NCBI RefSeq assembly: GCF_001458195.1
Contig: NZ_CYPU01000074.1
Coordinates: 62,001-126,000, forward strand
Direction of reading: 5' to 3'
DNA: 64,000 bases
Source: Ruegeria atlantica
Lineage (GTDB): Bacteria; Pseudomonadota; Alphaproteobacteria; Rhodobacterales; Rhodobacteraceae
Position 1 is the stretch's first letter; each line of letters begins with the position of its first letter. Made by a program: the position numbers and the translations under genes. Below the pieces are notes generated by a model, which was not told the origin of the DNA, made no database searches, and was given only the letters and a program-made list of their open reading frames with translations. Below are positions 19,041 through 26,792 of the stretch, in pieces.

Positions 19041-19065
19041 AAAACGCCGGGCGTGAGCCCGGCGT
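19041..19065 (-). terminator. Intrinsic terminator of the DUF3576 gene
   Basis: A 9-bp perfect GC-rich stem, ACGCCGGGC with GCCCGGCGT, around a GTGA loop (19044-19065). Reading the minus strand it is followed by TTTT. It separates the DUF3576 gene from leuS on the same strand. Confidence 0.8.
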
Positions 19066-19092
19066 GGTAATATTGTGATTTTCGGCGGGTGG

Positions 19093-19581
19093 CTAGAGTT
19101 TGTTGTCCGCAATGCGCAACTGGCGTGCGCGGTTTAGGATTGCATCCTCGACCACTCGCGCAGTTGCAGCGCTGACCGGAGCGCCTCCGCTGCTTTGCAG
19201 TGCCACCGAAAGCGACCGTGCCGCCAGCGCCGGGTCACTTATATGCACGGTCGCGCGATAAGAGCGTCCGCCACCCGGCGGCGTGCCGTAACCTGTTACG
19301 ATCACGCCGGTAAATGGATCAACTTCCTGAATTGGTAGGAAATTCAGCACATCCAGCGAGGCCGCCCAAAGATACCGGTTAACATTGACGATCTGTTCGG
19401 CATTTCCGCGATCGAACACATCCCAGATTGTTGTGCGTTCTGGATCGTTCAGCTCTCGTTCTTCTGTACGTGTGCTATCTGTATACAGCAATGCGGGATT
19501 CGGAGCCGCACTCTGATTCTGTCCGCAGGCCGACACGGCAGCAGTCATTATGATCAAACTGAAAATCGTCTGCAGGCGCAT
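19093..19581 (-). CDS. DUF3576-family lipoprotein
   Basis: A 162-residue protein. The N-terminus MRLQTIFSLIIMTAAVSAC is a lipoprotein signal, with the acylated Cys in VSAC-G. The conserved part, NRYLWAASLDVLNFLPIQEVDPFTGVIVTGYG, is the DUF3576 signature found in alphaproteobacteria, and function is unknown. I prefer the ATG at 19581, which has AGGA ten bases upstream and gives a standard signal; a GTG seven codons earlier is possible. The gene has its own terminator and is divergent from the porin region. Confidence 0.85.
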   Translation of the reverse strand: MRLQTIFSLIIMTAAVSACGQNQSAAPNPALLYTDSTRTEERELNDPERTTIWDVFDRGNAEQIVNVNRYLWAASLDVLNFLPIQEVDPFTGVIVTGYGTPPGGGRSYRATVHISDPALAARSLSVALQSSGGAPVSAATARVVEDAILNRARQLRIADNKL

Positions 19582-19744
19582 TGTCGACTGGTCCTGTTTC
19601 ACTTGGTCTACTTTGTTACGTGTTACTCCTAGACAAGGTCCAGTTCAGCAACAACCCTATTCTTATTGCACATGTCAGTGTGGCCGGTAGTTTAGCCCCC
19701 AAATATCGACTGTGGCATCCTTGCACCAATTTGGGGTCAATGCG

Positions 19745-19830
19745 CCCTTCACATTTAAGGCAAGCTTGCGTGAAGGGGGTAATTCGAGCGAAACGGTTCC
19801 CGTGCTGAGACATGTGCTGATGCATGTGTC
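19745..19830 (+). promoter_or_regulatory. Two hairpins upstream of the porin gene
   Basis: Within the 283-base gap between the DUF3576 and porin starts, CCCTTCAC (19745-19752) pairs with GTGAAGGG (19770-19777), and its loop contains the perfect palindrome GCAAGCTTGC (19760-19769). A second stem, GACATGTGC with GCATGTGTC (19809-19817 and 19822-19830, two G-T pairs, loop TGAT), follows. They may be a structured mRNA leader or part of a small RNA; either is inference. Confidence 0.4.
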
Positions 19831-19864
19831 GAGTAGATAAATTTTTGAAACCGAGGGAAACAAG

Positions 19865-20905
19865 ATGAAAAAAGTTCTCTTTGCAACGACCGCTCTTATT
19901 GCAACCGCAAGCGTTGCTGCCGCGGACGTTAGATTTAGCGGCTACGGTCGTTTTGGTATTGGTTACCAGGAAGACCGTCGTGGTACTGTTGACAACTTCG
20001 TGACCGACCCGGCAACTGGTGAAATCAGTCGTGGTACTGGTGACGATGCTGAAGCAACTGTCGACACCGACAACACCATCCTGGTCTCGCGCTTCCGTCT
20101 GAACATCGACGGCAACACAGAAACCGATGGCGGCGTTGAGTTCTCGGCTCGTGTTCGCCTGCAGGCTGACGAAGACTCCGGCAACGGTGAACAGAACAGC
20201 GCGGGTCTGAACGGCGCACGTTTCTCGGTCATCTACGGTGGTCTGCGTGTTGACGCAGGCAACGTTTCGGGTGCCTTTGACAACCTGGCAAACTACTACG
20301 GCAACGAGCCTGGTCTGGAAAGCTTCGTCGGCCAGTACTCGGGTGTTGACTACAGCTTCCTGGGTTACTCGTCGACCGGTTCGGGTTCGAACGCCGTGTT
20401 CTTCCAGTACGCAGTTGGCGATTTCGCCTTTGGCGCATCGTACGATCAGGCAACTGTTGCTCTGGACGGTGTTGCGCAGGACGCAGACCGCTGGGATATC
20501 AGCGCAACCTACAGCTTCGCCAACATCACCGCTGCACTGGCCTATGGTCAGACCAAGGCAAACGTGAATAGCGCGAGCGAAAAGCAGTCGCTGACCGTTC
20601 TGACCTTGGGCGCAGAATTCGGTGATTTCTCGGGTACTGTGTTTGTTGCTGACGATGACGTTGTCGCTGACGACCTAAACGGCACTGCATATGGTCTGTC
20701 GCTTGCCTACACCTTCGGTGCAGCAACTACTGTGACCTTCGCGTATGGTGATGGCTCGGCTGACGACGATACCCGTAACCTGGGTGTTGGCGTGATCTAT
20801 GACCTGGGCGGCGGTGCATCGCTGCGCGGCGGTATTGGCGAAGCAAAAACTGGCGACCAAGACGGCTCGTACCGTGCTGACTTCGGTGCTCAGTTCAACT
20901 TCTAA
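19865..20905 (+). CDS. General outer-membrane porin
   Basis: A 346-residue 16-strand-type porin. It has a signal peptide (MKKVLFATTALIATASVAAA), then alternating amphipathic beta strands rich in Tyr, Gly and Asp, and ends in the outer-membrane signature ...YRADFGAQFNF with a C-terminal Phe. The codon use is strongly biased to a few codons (GGT, CTG, AAC), as in very highly expressed genes, and this differs from the neighbours. The size and sequence fit the major Rhodobacteraceae porin. It is monocistronic, with a long structured leader and a strong terminator. Confidence 0.92.
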   Translation: MKKVLFATTALIATASVAAADVRFSGYGRFGIGYQEDRRGTVDNFVTDPATGEISRGTGDDAEATVDTDNTILVSRFRLNIDGNTETDGGVEFSARVRLQADEDSGNGEQNSAGLNGARFSVIYGGLRVDAGNVSGAFDNLANYYGNEPGLESFVGQYSGVDYSFLGYSSTGSGSNAVFFQYAVGDFAFGASYDQATVALDGVAQDADRWDISATYSFANITAALAYGQTKANVNSASEKQSLTVLTLGAEFGDFSGTVFVADDDVVADDLNGTAYGLSLAYTFGAATTVTFAYGDGSADDDTRNLGVGVIYDLGGGASLRGGIGEAKTGDQDGSYRADFGAQFNF

Positions 20906-20929
20906 GTTGAGCTAAGCCACAAAGCTTAA

Positions 20930-20960
20930 GGGCAGGTCTTCGGACCTGCCCTTTTCTTTT
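20930..20960 (+). terminator. Intrinsic terminator of the porin gene
   Basis: Stem GGGCAGGTC/GACCTGCCC with a very stable TTCG loop (20930-20951), followed by TTTTCTTTT. Confidence 0.92.
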
Positions 20961-21010
20961 GCGCGGGTTTGGTGTTTTTCTGCCCAAAAGCAGAGAGAGA
21001 GAGAAATTCC

Positions 21011-21670
21011 ATGTCGCTGCACGACATCACTTCCCGCATGGCCAAGGCCGAATCCGCCGCCGGACGACTTGCGGGATCGACAAAGCTGATTGCGGTTTCA
21101 AAGGTCCAGCCGAATGAACGTGTTGAGGCTGTGCTGAGCCAAGGCCACCGCTGTTTTGGGGAAAACCGCGTGCAGGAAGCGGCCGAAAAGTGGCCGGGCT
21201 TTAAGGAGCAATTCTCAGGGATAGACCTGCATCTGATCGGACCGCTGCAAACCAACAAGGCCCGGCAGGCAATTGAACTGTTCAACGCGATTCATTCGGT
21301 AGATCGGCCCAAGCTTGCCAAAACGCTGGCACGGTTGGCGCAAGAGGTTGGCCACTGCCCGGATCTGTTCATTCAGGTCAATACCGGAGAAGAAGAGCAA
21401 AAAGCAGGGATCATGCCGGTTGATGCGGACGCCTTCATCGCCGAGTGCCGCGAACTGGATTTGCCGGTTCAGGGTCTGATGGCAATCCCGCCGGTTGAAG
21501 AGGAACCCTCGCTGCATTTTGCGTTGCTGGCCAAGATCGCCGAACGCAACGGTTTAGAAGGGCTCTCGATGGGGATGAGCGGTGATTTCGAGCAGGCGAT
21601 CGCGTTGGGGGCCACCCATGTGCGCGTGGGGTCCGCCATCTTTGGCGAGAGGGTCAAACCTGCGGGATAA
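21011..21670 (+). CDS. YggS/PROSC-family PLP-binding protein
   Basis: A 219-residue member of the YggS/PLPBP family, which binds pyridoxal 5'-phosphate and keeps its homeostasis without known catalysis. The PLP lysine is K31 in KLIAVSKVQP. Other landmarks are FGENRVQEA, HLIGPLQTNK, and SMGMSGDFEQAIALGATHVRVGSAIFG at the C-terminus. The start at 21011 follows a GAGAGAGA stretch. The 3' end overlaps the convergent L,D-transpeptidase gene by 17 bases. Confidence 0.93.
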   Translation: MSLHDITSRMAKAESAAGRLAGSTKLIAVSKVQPNERVEAVLSQGHRCFGENRVQEAAEKWPGFKEQFSGIDLHLIGPLQTNKARQAIELFNAIHSVDRPKLAKTLARLAQEVGHCPDLFIQVNTGEEEQKAGIMPVDADAFIAECRELDLPVQGLMAIPPVEEEPSLHFALLAKIAERNGLEGLSMGMSGDFEQAIALGATHVRVGSAIFGERVKPAG

Positions 21671-22154
21671 TCAGACGCGTTCCGGGGGAAATTCTACGCG
21701 CGATCCAATGCAGATGGTCGCGGCGAAAAGCGACACAGCCTTCGGTCGGGTAGCCGGGGCGTCTCCACTGGTGAAGGAAAATGGCTGATCCCCGGCCTGA
21801 CACAGAGTTCGGCCAGTTCCAGTCGGTGATCAGAACAAGATCGTACAGGGGGTCCGCGCGCCGCAGCTTTTCGTGGCTGGGGGCATAGGGCGCGCTGACC
21901 ATCTGATTGTACTGGCTGTCCGCGCTGTCATCAGACCAAAGATCGCCGGGGCCGATTGGGATGGCCCATGAGGACGGAGCTGCAATTCTATCTGGTCGAA
22001 ACAGCATACCGACTATGTGATGCACACCGATTGGCGTTGCCCCATCGCCTTCGTGCTTGTCATCCGTCAGGCCGCCTTTTCCGACCGAACAAGGAAAGAG
22101 GCGCCCGGCAAACCGGACGCCGCGTGGTGTAAGCACCAGATCGTCCGGGGTCAC
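21654..22154 (-). CDS. L,D-transpeptidase (YkuD-domain) family protein
   Basis: A 166-residue YkuD-domain protein, the catalytic fold of L,D-transpeptidases that crosslink peptidoglycan or attach proteins to it. The active site is H128 in FLHQW and C140 in PTEGCVAF. There is no obvious signal peptide, so export or a different substrate is open. The N-terminal RFPCSVGKGG-type stretch (GRLFPCSVGKGG) and DGATPIG are typical of the smaller alphaproteobacterial branch. It overlaps ribA by 4 bases and is likely cotranscribed with it. Confidence 0.85.
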   Translation of the reverse strand: MTPDDLVLTPRGVRFAGRLFPCSVGKGGLTDDKHEGDGATPIGVHHIVGMLFRPDRIAAPSSWAIPIGPGDLWSDDSADSQYNQMVSAPYAPSHEKLRRADPLYDLVLITDWNWPNSVSGRGSAIFLHQWRRPGYPTEGCVAFRRDHLHWIARRISPGTRLIIPQV

Positions 22155-23245
22155 AGCAAATGGCCTGACTTTGCGGCTTTGGTCGCCAGATATCCCCGAT
22201 TATGGGCTGTTTCACCCACTTTCAGCGGCACTCTTTCAGTCACGGCGATGCCCGTCTTTTCCATCATCGCGATTTTCGCCGGGTTGTTTGTCAGCAATCG
22301 AACCGACGAAAAACCAAGTTCTTTCAGAATGTCCGAACCCAGTCGGAAATCACGTTCATCATCTTCGAATCCCAATCGATGATTGGCCTCGACTGTGTCA
22401 AATCCCTGATCCTGCAGGAAATAGGCCCGCGTCTTGTTGGCAAGGCCGATACCGCGTCCCTCCTGATTGAGATACAGCAATACGCCCGCGCCTTCTGACC
22501 CCATCTGGGCCAGCGCTCCACGTAGCTGGGGCCCGCAATCGCATTTCAAGCTGCCCATCAAATCACCCGTAAAACAAGCCGAATGCAAACGGGCCAGCAC
22601 AGGTTTGCTGCGGTCCGGACGCCCGATTTCTACGGCATAGTGTTCTTCGCCGCCATCTTCGGGGCGGAAAACATGCAGACGACCGGCCTCGGACACTTCC
22701 ATTGGCAGGCGCGCGGCGGCAATCGCGTGCAAGGCGCTTCGATCTGCCAGATGCGGCGCAGCGCGGGTATGGTCGATGCAGGTCAGGCCATGTGCCACCG
22801 CAAAATCGCGACCCTCATCAATGGGAACCACCACGGCCGCCGGCAAGAGGCGTGCGGACTTCGTCAAATCGATGGCAATACGGTGCAGGTTGGCACTACC
22901 CTGACGCTCGGACATCAGGGGGCCTTTCATCGGGGTATTCAGATCATCCGAGGGATCGGCGACCGCCTGAACCCATGCGATGTCGGTGTCCGATGGGATA
23001 ATTACCCGTGCGAGGTCGCCATCATAGGCGCGTGCCTTCAGCGTTTCTGCGCGTCTTACGGTGATCGCGACCACAGGCTGACCGTCGAAGTTCCGTAGGT
23101 CGGCCAGCCGTTGTGCGCTTAATGTCTCGGACGCTATCGCAATGACGCTGAACCCGCTGTCATCAGTCAATACGACGGGAACGCCCATACGCAGATCCGC
23201 GCGGGCCCGTGCCAGCAATTCCGAGATATCGGGGATAAGACTCAT
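22151..23245 (-). CDS. ribA: GTP cyclohydrolase II with a degenerate RibB-like N-terminal domain
   Basis: RibA opens GTP to start riboflavin synthesis. The catalytic half (about 190-364) carries zinc cysteines C224, C235 and C237 in HSACFTGDLMGSLKCDCG, then LLYLNQEGRGIGL and the end block RLLTNNPAKI. The first 190 residues look like dihydroxybutanone-phosphate synthase (DLRMGVPVVLTDDSG, TDDS in place of the acidic DDEDREN motif) but lack its catalytic acidic residues. So this reads as a RibBA-type fusion whose RibB part has decayed. It is cotranscribed with the L,D-transpeptidase gene. Confidence 0.9.
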   Translation of the reverse strand: MSLIPDISELLARARADLRMGVPVVLTDDSGFSVIAIASETLSAQRLADLRNFDGQPVVAITVRRAETLKARAYDGDLARVIIPSDTDIAWVQAVADPSDDLNTPMKGPLMSERQGSANLHRIAIDLTKSARLLPAAVVVPIDEGRDFAVAHGLTCIDHTRAAPHLADRSALHAIAAARLPMEVSEAGRLHVFRPEDGGEEHYAVEIGRPDRSKPVLARLHSACFTGDLMGSLKCDCGPQLRGALAQMGSEGAGVLLYLNQEGRGIGLANKTRAYFLQDQGFDTVEANHRLGFEDDERDFRLGSDILKELGFSSVRLLTNNPAKIAMMEKTGIAVTERVPLKVGETAHNRGYLATKAAKSGHLL

Positions 23246-23406
23246 CTATGTTACCCTATAACGTGTTGGTCTTCGTCTAACCCGAACAGAAGAAAAAGTG
23301 AAACAATTCCTCTGCGTCAGACACGAGGGCGTGAGACCAATGCAGTAAATCTTGTTGATTGCATCTTCCGCACGCAAATGGTGGAAAAGGCTTAGGAGGA
23401 CCGGAC

Positions 23407-24093
23407 ATGGCTCAGCTCAAGAAAATCCTGCTGGTGGATGACGATGAAGATCTGCGCGAGGCGCTCAGCGAGCAACTTGTGATGACCGAGGATTTCGACG
23501 TGTTCGAAGCGGCAGACGGTCAATCCGCCATGGAGCGTGCACGCGAGGCGATTTACGATCTGGTCATTCTGGACGTTGGTCTGCCGGATACGGACGGTCG
23601 TGAGCTGTGCCGTCTGATGCGCAAACAAGGCGTCAAAAGCCCGATCCTGATGCTGACAGGCCATGACAGCGACGCAGATACGATTCTGGGTCTTGACGCA
23701 GGCGCTAACGATTATGTCTCTAAGCCGTTTAAATTCCCGGTCTTACTGGCTCGTATCCGCGCGCAGCTGCGTCAGCATGAGCAATCAGAGGACGCGGTCT
23801 TTGTGCTGGGGCCGTATACCTTCAAGCCTGCGATGAAGATGTTGATCACCGAAGAGGATCGCAAGATCCGTCTGACCGAGAAAGAGACCAACATTCTCAA
23901 GTTCCTGTATCGCTCTGCCGATGGTGTGGTTGCCCGCGATGTGCTGCTGCACGAGGTCTGGGGTTATAACGCCGGTGTCACCACACATACGCTTGAAACC
24001 CACATCTATCGTTTGCGCCAAAAGATCGAACCCGACCCATCGAACGCGCGCCTTTTGGTCACAGAATCGGGCGGATATCGCTTGATTTCGTAA
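23407..24093 (+). CDS. OmpR/PhoB-type response regulator (CenR/PetR-like)
   Basis: A 228-residue two-component response regulator. The receiver domain has D11/D12, the phosphoacceptor D56 in ILDVGLP, T84 and K106 in YVSKPFKFP. The C-terminal winged helix ends LETHIYRLRQKIE...GGYRLIS. Sequence style and length resemble the conserved alphaproteobacterial CenR/PetR group, which controls envelope and division genes in relatives; this is a resemblance from memory, not a search. A strong AGGAGG precedes the ATG at 23407. No histidine kinase is adjacent. Immediately downstream lies an FNR-type box and a candidate small RNA. Confidence 0.9.
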   Translation: MAQLKKILLVDDDEDLREALSEQLVMTEDFDVFEAADGQSAMERAREAIYDLVILDVGLPDTDGRELCRLMRKQGVKSPILMLTGHDSDADTILGLDAGANDYVSKPFKFPVLLARIRAQLRQHEQSEDAVFVLGPYTFKPAMKMLITEEDRKIRLTEKETNILKFLYRSADGVVARDVLLHEVWGYNAGVTTHTLETHIYRLRQKIEPDPSNARLLVTESGGYRLIS

Positions 24094-24104
24094 CTCCGGG
24101 TGGA

Positions 24105-24146
24105 TTGACGTGGATCAAAGTGATACTCTGGATGTGTAATTAGATT
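24105..24146 (+). promoter_or_regulatory. FNR-type box and -10 element of a class II promoter
   Basis: TTGAC-GTGG-ATCAA at 24105-24118 matches the FNR/FnrL consensus TTGAT-N4-ATCAA at nine of ten positions. Its centre is 24111.5, and TAGATT at 24141-24146 sits where a -10 box would be if transcription began at 24153, exactly 41.5 bases downstream, the standard class II spacing. It starts 11 bases after the stop of the response regulator. Function is inferred from pattern only. Confidence 0.6.
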
Positions 24147-24152
24147 ATTCCC

Positions 24153-24225
24153 AACCCGCGCATGTCCGGGTTATGACATGCACCTCCCTGTTGGACTGCC
24201 GGGCCTTATGGCCCGGCTTTTTTTT
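24153..24225 (+). ncRNA. Candidate FNR-controlled small RNA (about 73 nt)
   Basis: From the predicted start, AACCCG (24153-24158) can pair with CGGGTT (24167-24172) to make a 5' hairpin; alternatively GCATGTC (24160-24166) pairs with GACATGC (24175-24181), and the two are mutually exclusive. Then comes an unpaired ACCTCCCT (24182-24189), which could pair with Shine-Dalgarno sequences, and then a strong terminator. This hairpin, anti-SD stretch, terminator order is typical of base-pairing sRNAs. It could instead be only the 3' UTR of the response regulator. Confidence 0.5.
24198..24225 (+). terminator. Strong intrinsic terminator
   Basis: Perfect 8-bp stem GCCGGGCC/GGCCCGGC around TTAT (24198-24217), followed by eight T residues. 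It ends the response-regulator transcript and the candidate small RNA. Confidence 0.93.
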
Positions 24226-24392
24226 GTAGTCAGAGGGGATTTGAAGTCTGCTTTGAGCCCAAACTTACTAGATTCAACATGATCCACGAACGGCAGTCGG
24301 TACAGCCGAACACAAAACCTTTGACGGCAATCGAGCTTTGAGCGACGGTCTGAGAATTCAAAAACAGCATCGACTTTTATGGACTCACTAAA

Positions 24393-24779
24393 ATGACCAA
24401 AGAGGAAAAAGGACCTGCCTTTTCCACTGAAGAACTGTCAAAGGCTTTGGAAGTCTGCAAGCATTCAAGTAGGAGTTCATTGACCACAAGCGGTCAAAAT
24501 CCGGGATATTTGTTCTGGCATTCCCAACGCTGGGTTGATGTCGAAGAGCACTTCGGTGACAGCAAGTCTAAGGTGTTATTGGCGGCACTCGAAGGCATCT
24601 CTGACGACTTCCGCAACCTAGAGAAAGCTTTTTTGCTGCAAACTCGAAACAATGGTGACTCGCGGCCAGCGTTTGATTGGCGCGGGCAGATAGTAAAGGC
24701 ATTTGGAAATAAGTTCCCCGATGTGCCGTCGAAGGTTATGTCATGCTTAGAGGCAGACTTTGCACATAGGCACAGATAG
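24393..24779 (+). CDS. Hypothetical 128-residue protein (orphan)
   Basis: I do not recognise this protein. It is hydrophilic and mostly helical in character, with no signal peptide, membrane segment or Cys cluster; FWHSQRWVDVEEHFGDSKSKVL and a C-terminal HRHR are its most distinct parts. The gene and its flanks (about 24230-24980, with 167 and 203 non-coding bases) are visibly AT-richer than the rest of the window, and codon use is different, which suggests acquisition. The ATG at 24393 is preceded by only a weak ribosome site. It is separated from the response regulator by a strong terminator. Confidence 0.6.
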   Translation: MTKEEKGPAFSTEELSKALEVCKHSSRSSLTTSGQNPGYLFWHSQRWVDVEEHFGDSKSKVLLAALEGISDDFRNLEKAFLLQTRNNGDSRPAFDWRGQIVKAFGNKFPDVPSKVMSCLEADFAHRHR

Positions 24780-24982
24780 CTCCAACGAATTCAGATTGGA
24801 CAACCAAATCAACGATTGACTAAATGACTGTCTAAATACAGACGTCTACGTAGTCGCAGCGAATGGAAACTCTGTCCGCTTAACCGCCACCGAATAATCC
24901 ACGCCCCTTCGGTGATCTTTTTCCATGGCACCCCAATCCACACCACGCTAACCTCAGCCCAACCGCGACAGAGGAATCCCCC

Positions 24983-25771
24983 ATGCCCTTTACACTTGCC
25001 ACCTGGAACATCAACTCGGTCCGCCTGCGCGAGCCTATCGTGCTGAAATTACTGCAGGAAGAAGCTCCCGATGTATTGTGTTTGCAGGAGTGCAAGTCGC
25101 CGGTTGAGAAGATCCCAACCGAAGGATTTGCCGAATTGGGGTACACCCACATGGTTGCAAGGGGCCAGAAGGGGTATAACGGCGTCGCCATTCTGTCGCG
25201 CCTGCCGATGGAAGAGGTCGAGGACAAGGATTTCGCCGGTCTCGGTCACGCGCGCCACATCGCTGGGCGGTTGGAAAACGGCGTGACGATCCACAATTTC
25301 TACGTCCCCGCCGGTGGCGACATCCCGGACCGTGAAAAGAACGAGAAGTTCGGGCAGAAGCTCGACTATCTCACGGATATGCGCGACTGGTTCAACGCTG
25401 AAAAACCTGAAAATTCCATTCTGGTTGGCGATCTGAATATCGCCCCGCGCGAGGATGACGTCTGGTCGCACAAAAAACTGCTCAAGGTCGTTTCGCACAC
25501 ACCGATCGAGGTTGAACACCTGGCCGAAACGCAGGACGCGGGCGGATGGGTGGACATAACCCGTCAGGACATCCCCGAGGGGCAGCTGTACAGTTGGTGG
25601 TCCTACCGCGCCCGCGATTGGGACGCAGCCGACAAGGGGCGGCGTCTGGATCATGTCTGGGCCACGCAGGATATCTCGAACGCAGGGCACTCCAGCCGCG
25701 TTCTGCGCGATGCGCGCGGGTGGGAGAAACCCAGTGACCACGCGCCGGTCTTTGCGACATTCGACCTTTGA
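24983..25771 (+). CDS. xth: Exodeoxyribonuclease III
   Basis: A 262-residue AP endonuclease/3'-5' exonuclease of base-excision repair. Family motifs in order: TWNINSVR (7-14), LQECK with the metal-binding Glu (E36), the DLNIAP segment near residue 150, and the terminal SDHAPV with the catalytic His. The ATG at 24983 follows GAGGAA. It is 76 bases ahead of the thioredoxin-TPR gene. Confidence 0.95.
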   Translation: MPFTLATWNINSVRLREPIVLKLLQEEAPDVLCLQECKSPVEKIPTEGFAELGYTHMVARGQKGYNGVAILSRLPMEEVEDKDFAGLGHARHIAGRLENGVTIHNFYVPAGGDIPDREKNEKFGQKLDYLTDMRDWFNAEKPENSILVGDLNIAPREDDVWSHKKLLKVVSHTPIEVEHLAETQDAGGWVDITRQDIPEGQLYSWWSYRARDWDAADKGRRLDHVWATQDISNAGHSSRVLRDARGWEKPSDHAPVFATFDL

Positions 25772-25847
25772 CCCTGTAACTCTCCCCTTGGTTTCTTCCC
25801 TTTGCAGTTGCATATAGGGGCCAAATTCGAACGAAAGAGTGAATGCC

Positions 25848-26765
25848 ATGGACCTTCTGAACGCCGCAGCCGGACCTGATACCGCCGATCTGATCAAGGA
25901 CGGATCCGAGGCCACCTTTATGGCCGATGTCGTCGAGGCCTCGCAGGAAATCCCGGTAATCGTAGATTTTTGGGCACCCTGGTGCGGACCGTGCAAAACG
26001 CTTGGGCCGCTGCTGGAGGAAGCCGTGACCGCCGCCAAAGGGGCGGTGAAGATGGTTAAGATTAATGTGGATGAGGCACAGATGATCGCCTCGCAAATGC
26101 GCGTTCAGTCGATCCCGACCGTATACGCGTTCTACAAAGGTCAACCGGTCGACGGGTTTCAGGGTGCCGTTCCAGGGTCCGAGATCAAGGCGTTTGTGGA
26201 CCGAGTGATTGAGGCCGCCGGTGGTGAAAGCCCCGGGGGGCAGCTGGATGACGCTGTTCTGGCCGCCGAAGAAATGCTGGCCGATGGCGCAGCTGTGGAT
26301 GCCGCACAGACCTTTTCCGCCATTCTGGGGGAAGACCCGAACCACGCCGCCGCTTATGGCGGTCTGGTGCGCGCCCATATTGCAGCAGGCGATCTGGAGC
26401 AGGCCGAGGCCATTTTGAACGGCGCACCCGCAGAGATTTCAACCTCGGCTGAGGTTGAAGCAGCCCATGCCCAGCTTGAACTGGCGAAGCAAGCGGCCGA
26501 TGCAGGCCCAGTGGGTGAGCTAAAAGCAGCGGTCGAGGCGGATGCCGACAATCATCAGGCGCGGTTCGATCTTGCGCAGGCGCTGCACGCCAATGGTGAA
26601 GTTGAAGAGGCTGTAGCGCAATTGTTGGAACTGTTCCGCCGCGACCGCGAGTGGGATGACGGTGCCTCAAAGGCGCAACTGTTCACCATTTTCGACGCGC
26701 TGAAGCCCAATGATCCGATTGTTCTGAACGGGCGGCGCAAGCTCAGCTCGATGATATTTGCCTAA
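25848..26765 (+). CDS. Thioredoxin-TPR protein (CnoX/YbbN-like)
   Basis: A 305-residue fusion. An N-terminal thioredoxin domain has an intact WCGPC site (45-49), and the C-terminal half (about 130-305) is a helical tetratricopeptide array rich in Ala and Glu. This is the CnoX (YbbN) layout, a chaperone-redoxin (chaperedoxin) that protects proteins from oxidative aggregation and hands them to GroEL. E. coli CnoX lost the thioredoxin CxxC, while this protein keeps it, so it may also reduce disulfides. The start is ATG 25848; a GTG nine bases before is possible. A LON-domain gene follows 27 bases later. Confidence 0.9.
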   Translation: MDLLNAAAGPDTADLIKDGSEATFMADVVEASQEIPVIVDFWAPWCGPCKTLGPLLEEAVTAAKGAVKMVKINVDEAQMIASQMRVQSIPTVYAFYKGQPVDGFQGAVPGSEIKAFVDRVIEAAGGESPGGQLDDAVLAAEEMLADGAAVDAAQTFSAILGEDPNHAAAYGGLVRAHIAAGDLEQAEAILNGAPAEISTSAEVEAAHAQLELAKQAADAGPVGELKAAVEADADNHQARFDLAQALHANGEVEEAVAQLLELFRRDREWDDGASKAQLFTIFDALKPNDPIVLNGRRKLSSMIFA

Positions 26766-26792
26766 TTCCTGATCAGGGCTACACTCGGGTAC

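Noticed and set aside
25049-26378. Two long minus-strand open frames opposite exodeoxyribonuclease III and the thioredoxin-TPR gene
   Set aside because: Both sense genes have full catalytic motifs; the antisense frames are compositionally odd (Arg/Pro-rich) and match no family.
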